Positions 1-7,299 of a stretch of DNA of 33,771 nucleotides are shown here, piece by piece. The translations under genes and the position numbers were made by a program. Source of the DNA: JBCCFW01 sp039029535 (GTDB lineage: Bacteria > Acidobacteriota > JBCCFW01); NCBI GenBank assembly GCA_039029535.1, contig JBCCFW010000076.1, positions 1-33,771 on the forward strand, in the 5' to 3' direction. Numbering within the stretch: position 1 is the first letter of the stretch; every line of letters starts with the position of its first letter. Below the pieces are notes generated by a model. The model made no database searches and was not told the origin of the DNA. It worked only from the letters and a program-made list of their open reading frames with translations.

Positions 1-6
1 AATCCG

Positions 7-46
7 GCCCCGGTGCCGGGGCGGAGCGACACGCCGCGTGCGGCGT
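7..46 (-). terminator. Tandem hairpins downstream of hutI, possible terminator
   Basis: Two perfect inverted repeats lie directly after the hutI stop, read on the minus strand: a 7-bp stem at 31-37/40-46 and a 7-bp stem at 7-13/16-22, each with a 2-nt loop. No U-rich tract follows, so this is at best a weak or Rho-assisted terminator. Confidence 0.3.
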
Positions 47-47
47 C

Positions 48-1295
48 TCAGGCCGAGAGCGTCTCCAGCAGGCTGGGATCGGGCTCGCCGCCGCACCAGC
101 AGGCGAGCACCGGGTCGCTTCCGAACTCGTAGCCGAGCTGACGCTCGTCGCGATGGCGGAGCAGGACGAGGTCTGCCCGCAGGCCTGGCTGGAGCGAGCC
201 TCGGTCGTCGTGACCCAGGAGCTCGGCTGCGTTGAGCGTCGAGGCGACGATGGCCTCGGCGGCGGTGAGCTTCAGCTCGCGCACGGCCAAGGCGATGGCC
301 ATGGGCATCGAGTGACACGGTGACGAGCCCGGGTTGTAGTTCGTGCCGAGCACCAGTCGGCCACCCGCGTCGACGAAACGACGCGCGTCGGCGTAGCGAC
401 CGTCGACGTGGAAGCCGGAGCAGGGGAGGATCACGCCGTAGCAGTCGCTGCGAGCGAGGGTGTCGAGAAGGGGAGGGCTGGTCGCCTCGAGATGGTCGAC
501 GCTGCGCACGCCGTGCTCGAGCGCCCACTCGGTCATCCCGAGCTCGTTGAACTGATCCGAGTGGACGCGCAAGGGATGACCCAGCTCGGCCGCTCGTTCG
601 TAGAGACCCACGACCTCTTCCAACGACCACGCGCCGTTCTCGCAGTAGGCGTCGAGGGCGATGCCCGGAAACTCCTCGGCAACGGCGGGGAGGGTGTCTT
701 CGCGCACCTCTCGCAGGAAGCCGTCTCGACCACCGGCGTGGTCGGGATCGATGGCGTGTGCGATGCAGGCGGTGGGCGTGACCGTCACCGGGCTCAGCTC
801 GCCGGCGCGTCGGATCGCGCGGAGCATGGTGAGCTCGGCCTGGGTCGTCAGGCCGTAGCCGGACTTGACCTCGACGCTCGTCGTTCCGCCCCGACGCATG
901 GCAGCCAATCTCTCGACCAAGGCGGTCGTGAGCTCATCCTCGCTCGCCTCGCGCGTGTGCCGCACGGTGGACATGATGCCGCCGCCGGCTTCGAGGATCT
1001 CAAGATAGGTCGCGCCGGCCTGCTTCTGCTCCCACTCGTCGAGACGATCACCGGCCCAGCACGCGTGGGTGTGGGCGTCGACGAAGCCGGGCATGAGGAC
1101 GCGACCATCGGCGTCGATCACCGTCGTGCCGTCGGGGACGTCGGCGAGACGGCCGGGTCCCACCGCGGCGATGAGCCCGTCGCGCACGAGGACGTGGCCC
1201 CGACTGATGACGGACAGCTCGGAAAGCTCGCGACCGGTCCGGGGGCGGGGGCCGGCGAGGGTGAGCAGGCGGGCGTTCTCGATGAGCAGGCTCAT
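48..1295 (-). CDS. hutI: Imidazolonepropionase (histidine degradation)
   Basis: Opens the imidazolone ring of 4-imidazolone-5-propanoate to give N-formimidoyl-L-glutamate, the third step of histidine catabolism, in the cytoplasm. The 415-aa product is full length for this amidohydrolase-superfamily enzyme. Visible landmarks are the metal-binding HTH at residues 75-77 after the VLMPGFVDAHTH strand, the VEVKSGYGL segment at 141-149, RVHSDQF with H245, VDHLE with H268, and GTNYNPGSSP at 317-326. In characterised HutI the last motif normally reads TDxNPG, and its Asp is a metal ligand. Here that residue is Asn (codon AAC). No hutH, hutU or hutG lies nearby, so the rest of the pathway must be elsewhere. 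It is divergent from the VOC gene, with 83 bp between their starts. Confidence 0.95.
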   Translation of the reverse strand: MSLLIENARLLTLAGPRPRTGRELSELSVISRGHVLVRDGLIAAVGPGRLADVPDGTTVIDADGRVLMPGFVDAHTHACWAGDRLDEWEQKQAGATYLEILEAGGGIMSTVRHTREASEDELTTALVERLAAMRRGGTTSVEVKSGYGLTTQAELTMLRAIRRAGELSPVTVTPTACIAHAIDPDHAGGRDGFLREVREDTLPAVAEEFPGIALDAYCENGAWSLEEVVGLYERAAELGHPLRVHSDQFNELGMTEWALEHGVRSVDHLEATSPPLLDTLARSDCYGVILPCSGFHVDGRYADARRFVDAGGRLVLGTNYNPGSSPCHSMPMAIALAVRELKLTAAEAIVASTLNAAELLGHDDRGSLQPGLRADLVLLRHRDERQLGYEFGSDPVLACWCGGEPDPSLLETLSA

Positions 1296-1378
1296 CGGCA
1301 GAGGCTACCTCTTCGTCGCCCGTCGCTTCGAGTACGCTCGGGCCCTCCGACACCTGTACTGAAGAGGAGGAGCTCGTC

Positions 1379-1864
1379 ATGGCCGACGTCGAACCCATCC
1401 CCGCCGACAGCCGGGGACTCATCCCTCATCTCGTCTGCGACGGCGCCGCAGCCGCGATCGACTTCTACGTGAAGGCGTTTGGCGCCGTCGAGCTCCGGCG
1501 TCACCCCATGCCGACCGACGGCCGGCTCATGCATGCCGAGATCCGGCTCGGCGAGACCAGGATCTACCTCTGCGACGACTTCCCCGAGATGAACGGCAGC
1601 AAGCGGAACCCCCAGGCGCTGGGCGGGAGCCCGGTGACCCTGCACCGCTACGTCGAGAGCGTCGACGACGCCGTGGCCCAGGCCGAGGCTGCCGGAGCGA
1701 CGGTGACCATGCCGCCCCAGGACATGTTCTGGGGCGACCGCTACGGCATCGTCACCGACGCCTGGGGGCACGTCTGGTCGTTTGCTCAGGTGGTGAAGGT
1801 GCTCACTCCCGAGGAGATGGAGAAGGCGGCCGCCGAGGCCTTCGGTCCAGGCGGGGGTGCTTGA
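1379..1864 (+). CDS. VOC/glyoxalase-fold protein, PhnB-like
   Basis: A 161-aa cytoplasmic protein of the vicinal oxygen chelate superfamily. A PhnB-like domain runs from about residue 13 to 145: the start LIPHLVCDGAAAAIDFYVKAFG is the typical first beta-alpha unit, and FWGDRYGIVTDAWGHVWSFA (about 121-140) is the typical last strand with a conserved DxxGHxW. Family members include glyoxalases, dioxygenases and antibiotic-binding proteins, and the small PhnB-like ones mostly lack a proven substrate, so none is assigned. A strong ribosome site (GAGGAGG) lies about 7 bp before the ATG. It is transcribed away from hutI and followed by a structured region ending in a terminator. Confidence 0.85.
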   Translation: MADVEPIPADSRGLIPHLVCDGAAAAIDFYVKAFGAVELRRHPMPTDGRLMHAEIRLGETRIYLCDDFPEMNGSKRNPQALGGSPVTLHRYVESVDDAVAQAEAAGATVTMPPQDMFWGDRYGIVTDAWGHVWSFAQVVKVLTPEEMEKAAAEAFGPGGGA

Positions 1865-1962
1865 GTCATTGACCAAGTGACAGGGGGGCGGCTTGCGCTT
1901 CGCCACGGACCTGTCATGGTTAGTCGTCGGCAACCCGCATCCCTCCGCGGGACGCTGGCTTG

Positions 1963-2030
1963 ATTGGGCCGGCCCGGCTGGTGTCTACCCTCCCTCCAAG
2001 ACATCGCTGGCCGGCTCAATTATTTTTCTT
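1963..2030 (+). terminator. Rho-independent terminator after the VOC gene
   Basis: A 12-bp stem (1963-1974 with 2009-2020, one G-U pair) is rich in GGCCGG and is followed at once by TATTTTTCTT. The 34-nt loop is long, but stem and T-tract fit an intrinsic terminator on the plus strand. Two further inverted repeats lie upstream at 1878-1916 and 1934-1951. Confidence 0.55.
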
Positions 2031-2042
2031 AGAGTTTTTCGC

Positions 2043-3218
2043 TTAGTTTTCGAGTGAGTCGGTTTCGGCCAGCTCGATCCCGCGCTTGCTCAGGTCGTCG
2101 AGGTAGGGACGCGGCGCCACGGCCGTCTCCAGCGGGCGGGCGCCTGGCTCCGACTCACCGCGGGCGAGGGCCTGGACCACCATGGCCGCCGGGTAGCCGG
2201 TCATCCGTTGCATGGCGGTGTAGCCGGTGGTCTCGTCGTGGAAGTCGAGGACGTCGAGCCGGCGCGTGCGCGCCTGGCCTCCGTGCCGACCCGAGAGCTC
2301 GGCTCGCAGGACGACCAGGTCGCGTCCGTCGGGATGAGTGAGGGCCGGTGAGGCGACCGCCTCGAAGACACGACGTGGGTTGACCGACTGTCCGTCGACC
2401 TCCACCGGTTCGTCGGACCACAGGCCGAGGTCGCGGAAGACGGCGACCTTCGCGCAGTGGCCGGGGTAGCGCACCGTCTTGTAATCGAGGTTCTTCAGTC
2501 GGTCGCCGAAGGTCTGCGGCAGCGTCGACGTGCCGCCCGAGGTCGTGAATGCCTCGCAGCCTCCCACCGGGTCGCGGAACTCCAGGCTCTCCACCTCGGT
2601 CAGCGTCGGCACGCGGATCAACTTCCCGTCACGCAGGACCTCCGCCTCACCGAGGTACTCGTTGGTGAGACCACCGATGGAGAAGACGAGCATGTAGTCG
2701 AGTGGCGGCTTCGGGTCCTGCGGCAGACCACCGCAGCGCATGACCAACGACTCGGGCTCGTCGAAGTCGGCCAGCAAGTCGGCGGCGAGCGTGGCCGAGA
2801 GTCCGGGGGCGAGACCACAGTCCGGCACCAGCGTCACGCCGGCCTCGCGGGCTTGCTCATCGAGGGCGAGAACACGGGAGCTCACCTCCGTGTTGCCACC
2901 CAGGTCGGCGAAGTGACAGCGCCCCTCGACGGCGGCGGCCGCCGCGGCCGGGTTGAGGCCGTAGGGAAGGGCGGACAGGCACGAGTCGGCCTCGGTCAGG
3001 AGGGCCGCGATCGCCTTCGGGTCGGTGGCGTCGAGTGAACGGGGCTCGCAGACCTGCGTCCCGGCCAGCCGGTCGACGCGCTCGGCGGCCCGGGCCGCGA
3101 TCTCGGGATCGCGGTCGGCTAGAAGGATGCGTCGGGCGTCGCCGAAGCGGGCCATGTCGTGGGCGGCGGCCTCTCCCTGGAGACCGGATCCGAGGACGGC
3201 GTAGACGTGTTCGCTCAT
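2043..3218 (-). CDS. Saccharopine dehydrogenase-family oxidoreductase
   Basis: A 391-aa NAD(P)-dependent enzyme. The N-terminus has the Rossmann nucleotide site GSGLQG at about residues 9-14, followed about 20 residues later by an acidic ADRD that would bind the adenosine ribose. The centre carries the family's LPYGLNPAAAAAA (substrate-domain entry) and DCGLAPGLSATLAADLL segments. The family includes saccharopine reductase, lysine dehydrogenases and carboxynorspermidine synthase. A role in lysine or a related amino acid is likely, but the exact substrate is open. The frame is open upstream to 3350, but the Rossmann strand begins MSEHVYAVLGSG, so the ATG at 3218 is chosen. It is convergent with the VOC gene and divergent from the hydrolase gene. 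Confidence 0.8.
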   Translation of the reverse strand: MSEHVYAVLGSGLQGEAAAHDMARFGDARRILLADRDPEIAARAAERVDRLAGTQVCEPRSLDATDPKAIAALLTEADSCLSALPYGLNPAAAAAAVEGRCHFADLGGNTEVSSRVLALDEQAREAGVTLVPDCGLAPGLSATLAADLLADFDEPESLVMRCGGLPQDPKPPLDYMLVFSIGGLTNEYLGEAEVLRDGKLIRVPTLTEVESLEFRDPVGGCEAFTTSGGTSTLPQTFGDRLKNLDYKTVRYPGHCAKVAVFRDLGLWSDEPVEVDGQSVNPRRVFEAVASPALTHPDGRDLVVLRAELSGRHGGQARTRRLDVLDFHDETTGYTAMQRMTGYPAAMVVQALARGESEPGARPLETAVAPRPYLDDLSKRGIELAETDSLEN

Positions 3219-3335
3219 GAGAGCATCATGCCTGGCCGGAGTCCCTGGGTCGCCGTGCAACGTGGCGTGGCGCACTTGACTCGCTGCGTTCTCGCGATAC
3301 CTTCCCCACCCCTTTCTGCCCGAGGGTCGTCCGCC

Positions 3336-4016
3336 GTGCGCAAGATCCACTCAATCGAGTTCCCAGGCCCGGTCGGTCGCCTCGAAGGGCTCCTCCACGT
3401 GCCCGCCGAGCCACCGACCTTCGCGGCCGTGGTCTCGCATGCCCATCCGCTCCACGGTGGTCGGATGGAGTTCAAGACGCTCTACCGGCTTTCGCGAGCG
3501 GTGGAGGACGCCGGCGCCGTCGTCCTTCGGTACAACTTCCGCGGCGTGGGCGGCTCCGAGGGCACCCACGACGACGGACGGGGAGAGGTCGACGACCTCC
3601 GCGCGGCGGTCGCCCACCTGAGGTCGGGTCCGGGGGCTGGCCTGCCGCTGCTCCTGGCGGGGTTCTCCTTCGGCTCGGTCATGAGCGTGAAGGCCGCTCT
3701 CGCCGGTGAGGACGCCGACGGGCTGCTGCTGGCGGGGGCGCCGCGCCGGATGTACGAGCTGTCCGAGCTCGCGGGCTGGGGTGGCCCGGTGGCCTTCATT
3801 CACGGTGAGAAAGACGTTCACGGCCTGCTTCCGGAGATCCAGGCCTTCGTGAAGACGCTGTCGGATCCGGCTGAGCTCCGCGTCGTCAGCGGCGCCGACC
3901 ACTTCTTCACCGACCACCAGCGCCCCATGGTCCAGCTTCTCGAGAAAATGTTGGCGTCCGGCGTCCTGGCCACGGTCGTGCGCGGGAATCGAACCCCCGC
4001 CCGGTCCGACGCGTAA
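3336..4016 (+). CDS. Alpha/beta hydrolase, serine esterase type
   Basis: A 226-aa cytoplasmic alpha/beta hydrolase starting at GTG. After two beta strands comes SHAHPLHGGRMEFKTLY (oxyanion region), then VVLRYNFRGVGGSEG, the nucleophile elbow GFSFGS, a late acidic residue in the GEKDVHGLLPE segment, and the catalytic His in GADHFFTDH. This layout matches small hydrolases of unknown substrate that resemble carboxylesterases or dienelactone hydrolases. Earlier in-frame starts exist, but the conserved fold begins only at KIHSIEFPGPVGRLEG. The last 15 or so residues lie beyond the fold and overlap a tRNA T-arm-like sequence on the other strand. Confidence 0.85.
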   Translation: MRKIHSIEFPGPVGRLEGLLHVPAEPPTFAAVVSHAHPLHGGRMEFKTLYRLSRAVEDAGAVVLRYNFRGVGGSEGTHDDGRGEVDDLRAAVAHLRSGPGAGLPLLLAGFSFGSVMSVKAALAGEDADGLLLAGAPRRMYELSELAGWGGPVAFIHGEKDVHGLLPEIQAFVKTLSDPAELRVVSGADHFFTDHQRPMVQLLEKMLASGVLATVVRGNRTPARSDA

Positions 4017-4024
4017 GGACTCTC

Positions 4025-4366
4025 GTGGATGCGACCGCGGCCCTCGAGCCCACCCTCACCCAGAGCCTCGGCCTCTTGCTGGTCGGGCTGCTGAGCCTGC
4101 TCTCGTTGGCGGCGTTCGTCGCGTGGCGATCTGCCGCAGCACGACGTCAGCCGACGGCGGCGTCCGTGTCGGCGCCGGCCCCCAGGTTGACGCTGGTCCA
4201 CTCAGTTTCGGGGAGCACGGAAGAGGGTGAAGAGGCCTCCGAGGACGACCCGCCGCTCCGCCCGGTCCTGCGTCCCCACCTTCCCTGTCCCCACGTGCGC
4301 TGGCGCCGGACTTCCGGCTGGATCCATCCGGCCGACTCGCACACCACGGGAAGCTCGCGACCGTGA
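4025..4366 (+). CDS. Small hypothetical membrane protein coupled to the DUF456 gene
   Basis: A 113-aa reading frame starting at GTG 8 bp after the hydrolase stop. Residues about 12-34 form one clear hydrophobic segment ending in positively charged WRSAAARR, consistent with a single membrane anchor. The rest is Pro/Ser/Arg-rich and low in complexity. Its TGA overlaps the GTG of the next gene in a GTGA, which favours real, coupled translation. I recognise no family. A non-coding leader for the next gene is possible. Confidence 0.5.
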   Translation: MDATAALEPTLTQSLGLLLVGLLSLLSLAAFVAWRSAAARRQPTAASVSAPAPRLTLVHSVSGSTEEGEEASEDDPPLRPVLRPHLPCPHVRWRRTSGWIHPADSHTTGSSRP

Positions 4367-4854
4367 GCACCTTCCTGCTGGTGATGCTCTGGACTGCGGC
4401 GGTGGCCTGCATTGGCGTGGGCCTGGTCGGCATCGTCATGCCGGCGCTGCCGGGGCCGGCCCTGGTCTACGCCGGCATCGTGCTCGCCGCCTGGGCCCAC
4501 GGTTTCGACCGCATCGGCATCGTCACGCTCGTGGTCCTCGGGCTGGTCACCCTGCTCTTGCTCGGGGTCGACTACGTGTCCTCGGCGGTGGGGACCAAGC
4601 AGTTCGGAGGCAGCGGCTGGGGTGTCGCGGGTGCGGCGATCGGCGCGATCGTCGGGCTCTTCTTCATGCCCATCGGCATCCTCCTCGGGCCGCTGGTCGG
4701 CGCCATCCTCGGCGAGCTCATCGCAGGCAAGGACAAGGGGGCGGCGGCCAAGGCGGGCTTCGGCGCCTTCCTCGGCTTCCTGGCCGGCACGGTCGTGAAG
4801 TACCTCGTGTGTTTCGGCATGTTGCTCGTCGCCGGGATCGACCTGTTCTTCTGA
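4363..4854 (+). CDS. DUF456 family integral membrane protein
   Basis: A 163-aa protein of almost wholly hydrophobic segments matching DUF456. The signature GLVGIVMPALPGPALVYAGI is at residues about 19-38, and the glycine-rich repeated helices GVAGAAIGAIVGLFFMPIGI and LVGAILGELIAGKD follow. Four to five membrane helices can be drawn. Family function is unknown, and the Gly-rich helices resemble those of glycine-zipper proteins. It starts at GTG within a GTGA overlap with the preceding small membrane protein, so the two are probably co-translated and may act together in the inner membrane. Confidence 0.85.
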   Translation: MSTFLLVMLWTAAVACIGVGLVGIVMPALPGPALVYAGIVLAAWAHGFDRIGIVTLVVLGLVTLLLLGVDYVSSAVGTKQFGGSGWGVAGAAIGAIVGLFFMPIGILLGPLVGAILGELIAGKDKGAAAKAGFGAFLGFLAGTVVKYLVCFGMLLVAGIDLFF

Positions 4855-4919
4855 GTCTCCTGACGACGCTACGGCTCGCGACGCTTCCGTAGGGGCCCCC
4901 TGGAGCGCTACCGTCTCGC

Positions 4920-5858
4920 ATGCGGATCGTCTCCTTCGTGCCGGGCGCGACCTCGGTCGTCGCCGAGCTCGGCCAGCGTCAGTCGCTGGTCGGCGTCAGC
5001 GAGGCCTGCACGCGTCTTCCCGAGATGAAGGGACTCGATCCCGCCGTGCTCACCAAGGTCCGCCTGCCCCGCGGAGCCACCGGCAACGCGATCGACGGTG
5101 CGCTCAAGAGCGCGATGATCAACCGCAACGAGCTGCACGAGCTCGACGGCGCAGCTCTCGAGAAGTTGCAGCCGGACCTGGTGATCGTGCCGCCCGTGCG
5201 CGCCAAGCGCAGTCCCTGTGAGCCCGACCCCGAGAAGCTGCGGCACTTGCTGCTCGCGATGGAGCCGCCCCCCCAGCTTCTCGAGTTCGGCCCGGTCGGG
5301 CTCCAGGATCTCTTCGGCGCCGTCCGCACCGTCGGTGAGGCGCTCAACAAGGGAGCCGAGGCGGCCCGTCTCGTCGCCTCGCTCAAGGCCCGCGTCGAGA
5401 AGGTGCGCAGCATCGCCGAGAGCGCGCGCACGCGGCCGAAGGTCGCGTTGCTCTGCTGGGTCGCACCGCCCATGCTGCCGGGCGGCTTGCTCGCCGAGCT
5501 CGTCCAGCGCGCCGGCGCCCAGCCGCTGTTCGGCACGGCGGAGGGCGCCACGCAACGCGTGAGCTGGGAGCGGATCGTCGAGGCTGCCCCCGAGTCGATC
5601 CTCGTCGCTCCCTGCGACTTCGAGCTCAGCACGGCTCGTGAAGAGGCACGTCAGCTCGGCACCGTCTCGGGGATGGCGGCCACGCCGGCGGCGGCCTGGG
5701 GCCAGGTGCTGGCGTTGGAGGGGCGACGGCTGTTCTCGCCGATCGGCTTGTCGACCGTGCGCACGCTCGAGGTGCTCGCGACGCTCGTGCATCCGCATCT
5801 CCCGTGGCCCGAGGCCCTGCGTGACGAGAACGCCTGGGCACCGGTGGCAGTGGACTGA
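4920..5858 (+). CDS. BtuF/FhuD-like metal or cobalamin-binding protein, no signal peptide
   Basis: A 312-aa protein with the bilobed fold of class III (helical-backbone) ABC substrate-binding proteins. MRIVSFVPGATSVVAELG opens the first lobe, LVGVSEAC and LQPDLVIVPP follow, a long connecting helix spans about residues 135-165, and the second lobe holds PKVALLCWVAPPMLPGG and APESILVAPC. There is no signal peptide: the fold starts at residue 2. This is common in a cytoplasmic-looking subgroup often annotated as cobalamin-binding. No permease or ATPase gene is adjacent, so a transport role is unproven. Ligand (cobalamin, heme or iron chelate) is not assigned. Confidence 0.75.
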   Translation: MRIVSFVPGATSVVAELGQRQSLVGVSEACTRLPEMKGLDPAVLTKVRLPRGATGNAIDGALKSAMINRNELHELDGAALEKLQPDLVIVPPVRAKRSPCEPDPEKLRHLLLAMEPPPQLLEFGPVGLQDLFGAVRTVGEALNKGAEAARLVASLKARVEKVRSIAESARTRPKVALLCWVAPPMLPGGLLAELVQRAGAQPLFGTAEGATQRVSWERIVEAAPESILVAPCDFELSTAREEARQLGTVSGMAATPAAAWGQVLALEGRRLFSPIGLSTVRTLEVLATLVHPHLPWPEALRDENAWAPVAVD

Positions 5859-5908
5859 CTCTCCCTGTAAGCGTCGCTCTTGGGGGGCTCGTCTCGGTGG
5901 CGGACTGG

Positions 5909-5922
5909 CGCTTCTCCGTACG
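5909..5922 (+). promoter_or_regulatory. 14-bp upstream element shared with the third paralogue
   Basis: The 14-mer CGCTTCTCCGTACG occurs here, 74 bp before the first secreted-family gene, and again at 8947-8960, 79 bp before the third. Similar spacing suggests a common promoter or regulator site, although it could simply be a relic of the duplication. Confidence 0.4.
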
Positions 5923-5965
5923 TGAACCAGCGTCGTCGCTTGCTCTCTTCCGGTCGTCGTCCGAC

Positions 5966-5989
5966 TCTCCCGTCACGAAACACGGGAGA
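5966..5989 (+). promoter_or_regulatory. Hairpin covering the ribosome binding site of the first paralogue
   Basis: A perfect 8-bp inverted repeat (5966-5973 with 5982-5989, 8-nt loop CACGAAAC). The right arm contains GGGAG, the ribosome binding site, 8 nt before the ATG at 5997. A folded leader would hide the site, so translation may be controlled by RNA structure. Confidence 0.4.
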
Positions 5990-5996
5990 CGGGACC

Positions 5997-7286
5997 ATGC
6001 ACGACGACGTTCGACGAGCTATCCGAGTCCAGAATTTTTCACTCGCACTCTTCTGCCTGGCGCTGCTGCTGGCAGCCCCGGGGAGTCGGGCCGACTCGGT
6101 TCAGTCCGGCTTCATCGCCGATGACACGGAGGAGGGAGCCTGTGCTCCGGCGGACGCGACGTTCGAGCTGCTTGCCCTGAAGAGGGATCAGGACGTCACG
6201 GCGACCACCGACTGGCACTGGAGCACGGACCGGAACACGGTGGGTGGGTCGTACGTGGGCGGGTTCTCCTACACCGTCTTGGGATGCAACTTCACGGTCA
6301 GGATGAGGCCTCTCGACCGGGTGCACTTCTTCATCACGGCCGAGCCCGAGACGCCGGGTCGCGGCGCGCGTCTCGCGCTGGACTCGGCACGTGTTCACGT
6401 CCAGCCGAATGCGACCACGCTGCAAGTCGTGGGCGAGACGATTCCGCCCAGCATTCCCGATCACGCCGGAACGGGCCTGATCATCACGGGTGATGGCGAG
6501 CCCGTCGACGTCGACTGGGGCGAGGGGCCGGTGTCGTACCCCCGACGCGCGGGCAACGACGTGCAGGTCGTCTTCGGTGCGCTCATCGATCTCCAGCCCG
6601 AGATCTACGAGCCCGCTTCCTCCTGTGGCGTGGGCGCCGTCGAGGAGCTCTACGGAGCGACGGCGCCGGGGCTGGGAGCCCTCGTCGGCTACAACATCTA
6701 CGCTCGCGAGGGTGAGGAGGCTCCCGAGGAGTGGCTTGCCACCGACTGGCTCGCGTTCGTGCCTCACTTGCCCGAAGGCATGACACCCCCGCCTGACGAC
6801 GGCACGCCCTCGGGTCTTCGCGACCTCGACGCCATCCCGTCCAACGGCAACGAGTACCTGTTCCTCCGGCACGTCGGTGGTGCTTTCTCGCGACCGGGCT
6901 TGCCCGGGCGCGGTGGCCTCGGTGGTTGGCGCGGGCCTGGGCGTGGCCCCACGCCGCCGCGCGTGCCGGGTCCCCGCGGCGGGTCGTTCACTCGCTGGTA
7001 TGCCATTCAGCCCGTCGTCGCCGGTGAGCACTTCGACTTCGACGCGACGACGCCCATCGCTCAGGTTCCCCTCGGCTTCGAGCCGAAGGGCCCGGGTGGC
7101 TTTCTCGACCTCGACGCCGATGGCATCGCGGAGTTCCTCAGCCCTCAGGCGGTGTTTGCCGGCGAGACTGGTCTCGGCCTGACGCATGACGGACGACCGT
7201 TGGTGTCCGCGCCAGTCCGTTTCGTGGGTGAGAGAGACGGAGGCTCGCTCCCCGATCCGCCGCGGCCTCCTCGCTGGCACTGGTGA
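5997..7286 (+). CDS. Secreted protein of unknown family, paralogue 1
   Basis: A 429-aa exported protein. A Sec signal peptide (residues 1 to about 25, hydrophobic LALFCLALLLAAP, cleavage after SRA) is followed by QSGFIADDTEEGAC, the family's N-terminal motif. Other shared blocks are LQVVGETIPPSIPDHAGTG, DDVQVVFGALID-like NDVQVVFGALIDLQPEIY, GYNIYAREGEE, DGTPSGLRDLD and FLDLDADGIAEFLSPQA near the C-terminus. The last resembles a DxDxDG calcium-binding loop. A Gly/Pro/Arg-rich linker sits around residues 300-330. I recognise no known domain. It forms an operon with paralogue 2, 13 bp downstream. The ATG is chosen because it gives the signal peptide and has a good ribosome site. Confidence 0.8.
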   Translation: MHDDVRRAIRVQNFSLALFCLALLLAAPGSRADSVQSGFIADDTEEGACAPADATFELLALKRDQDVTATTDWHWSTDRNTVGGSYVGGFSYTVLGCNFTVRMRPLDRVHFFITAEPETPGRGARLALDSARVHVQPNATTLQVVGETIPPSIPDHAGTGLIITGDGEPVDVDWGEGPVSYPRRAGNDVQVVFGALIDLQPEIYEPASSCGVGAVEELYGATAPGLGALVGYNIYAREGEEAPEEWLATDWLAFVPHLPEGMTPPPDDGTPSGLRDLDAIPSNGNEYLFLRHVGGAFSRPGLPGRGGLGGWRGPGRGPTPPRVPGPRGGSFTRWYAIQPVVAGEHFDFDATTPIAQVPLGFEPKGPGGFLDLDADGIAEFLSPQAVFAGETGLGLTHDGRPLVSAPVRFVGERDGGSLPDPPRPPRWHW

Positions 7287-7299
7287 AGTGGAGAGAGAC

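Noticed and set aside
408..1472. Long open frame on the plus strand opposite hutI
   Set aside because: hutI on the other strand is a clear match with known motifs. This frame is only open because of GC-rich codon bias.
3950..4060. Intact tRNA gene on the minus strand
   Set aside because: Only a T-arm and possible 3' acceptor are seen. There is no D-arm, no normal anticodon loop and no matching 5' acceptor strand.
4869..4892. Inverted repeat CTACGG...CCGTAG after the DUF456 gene as a terminator
   Set aside because: The stem is only 6 bp with a 12-nt loop and no T-tract follows.
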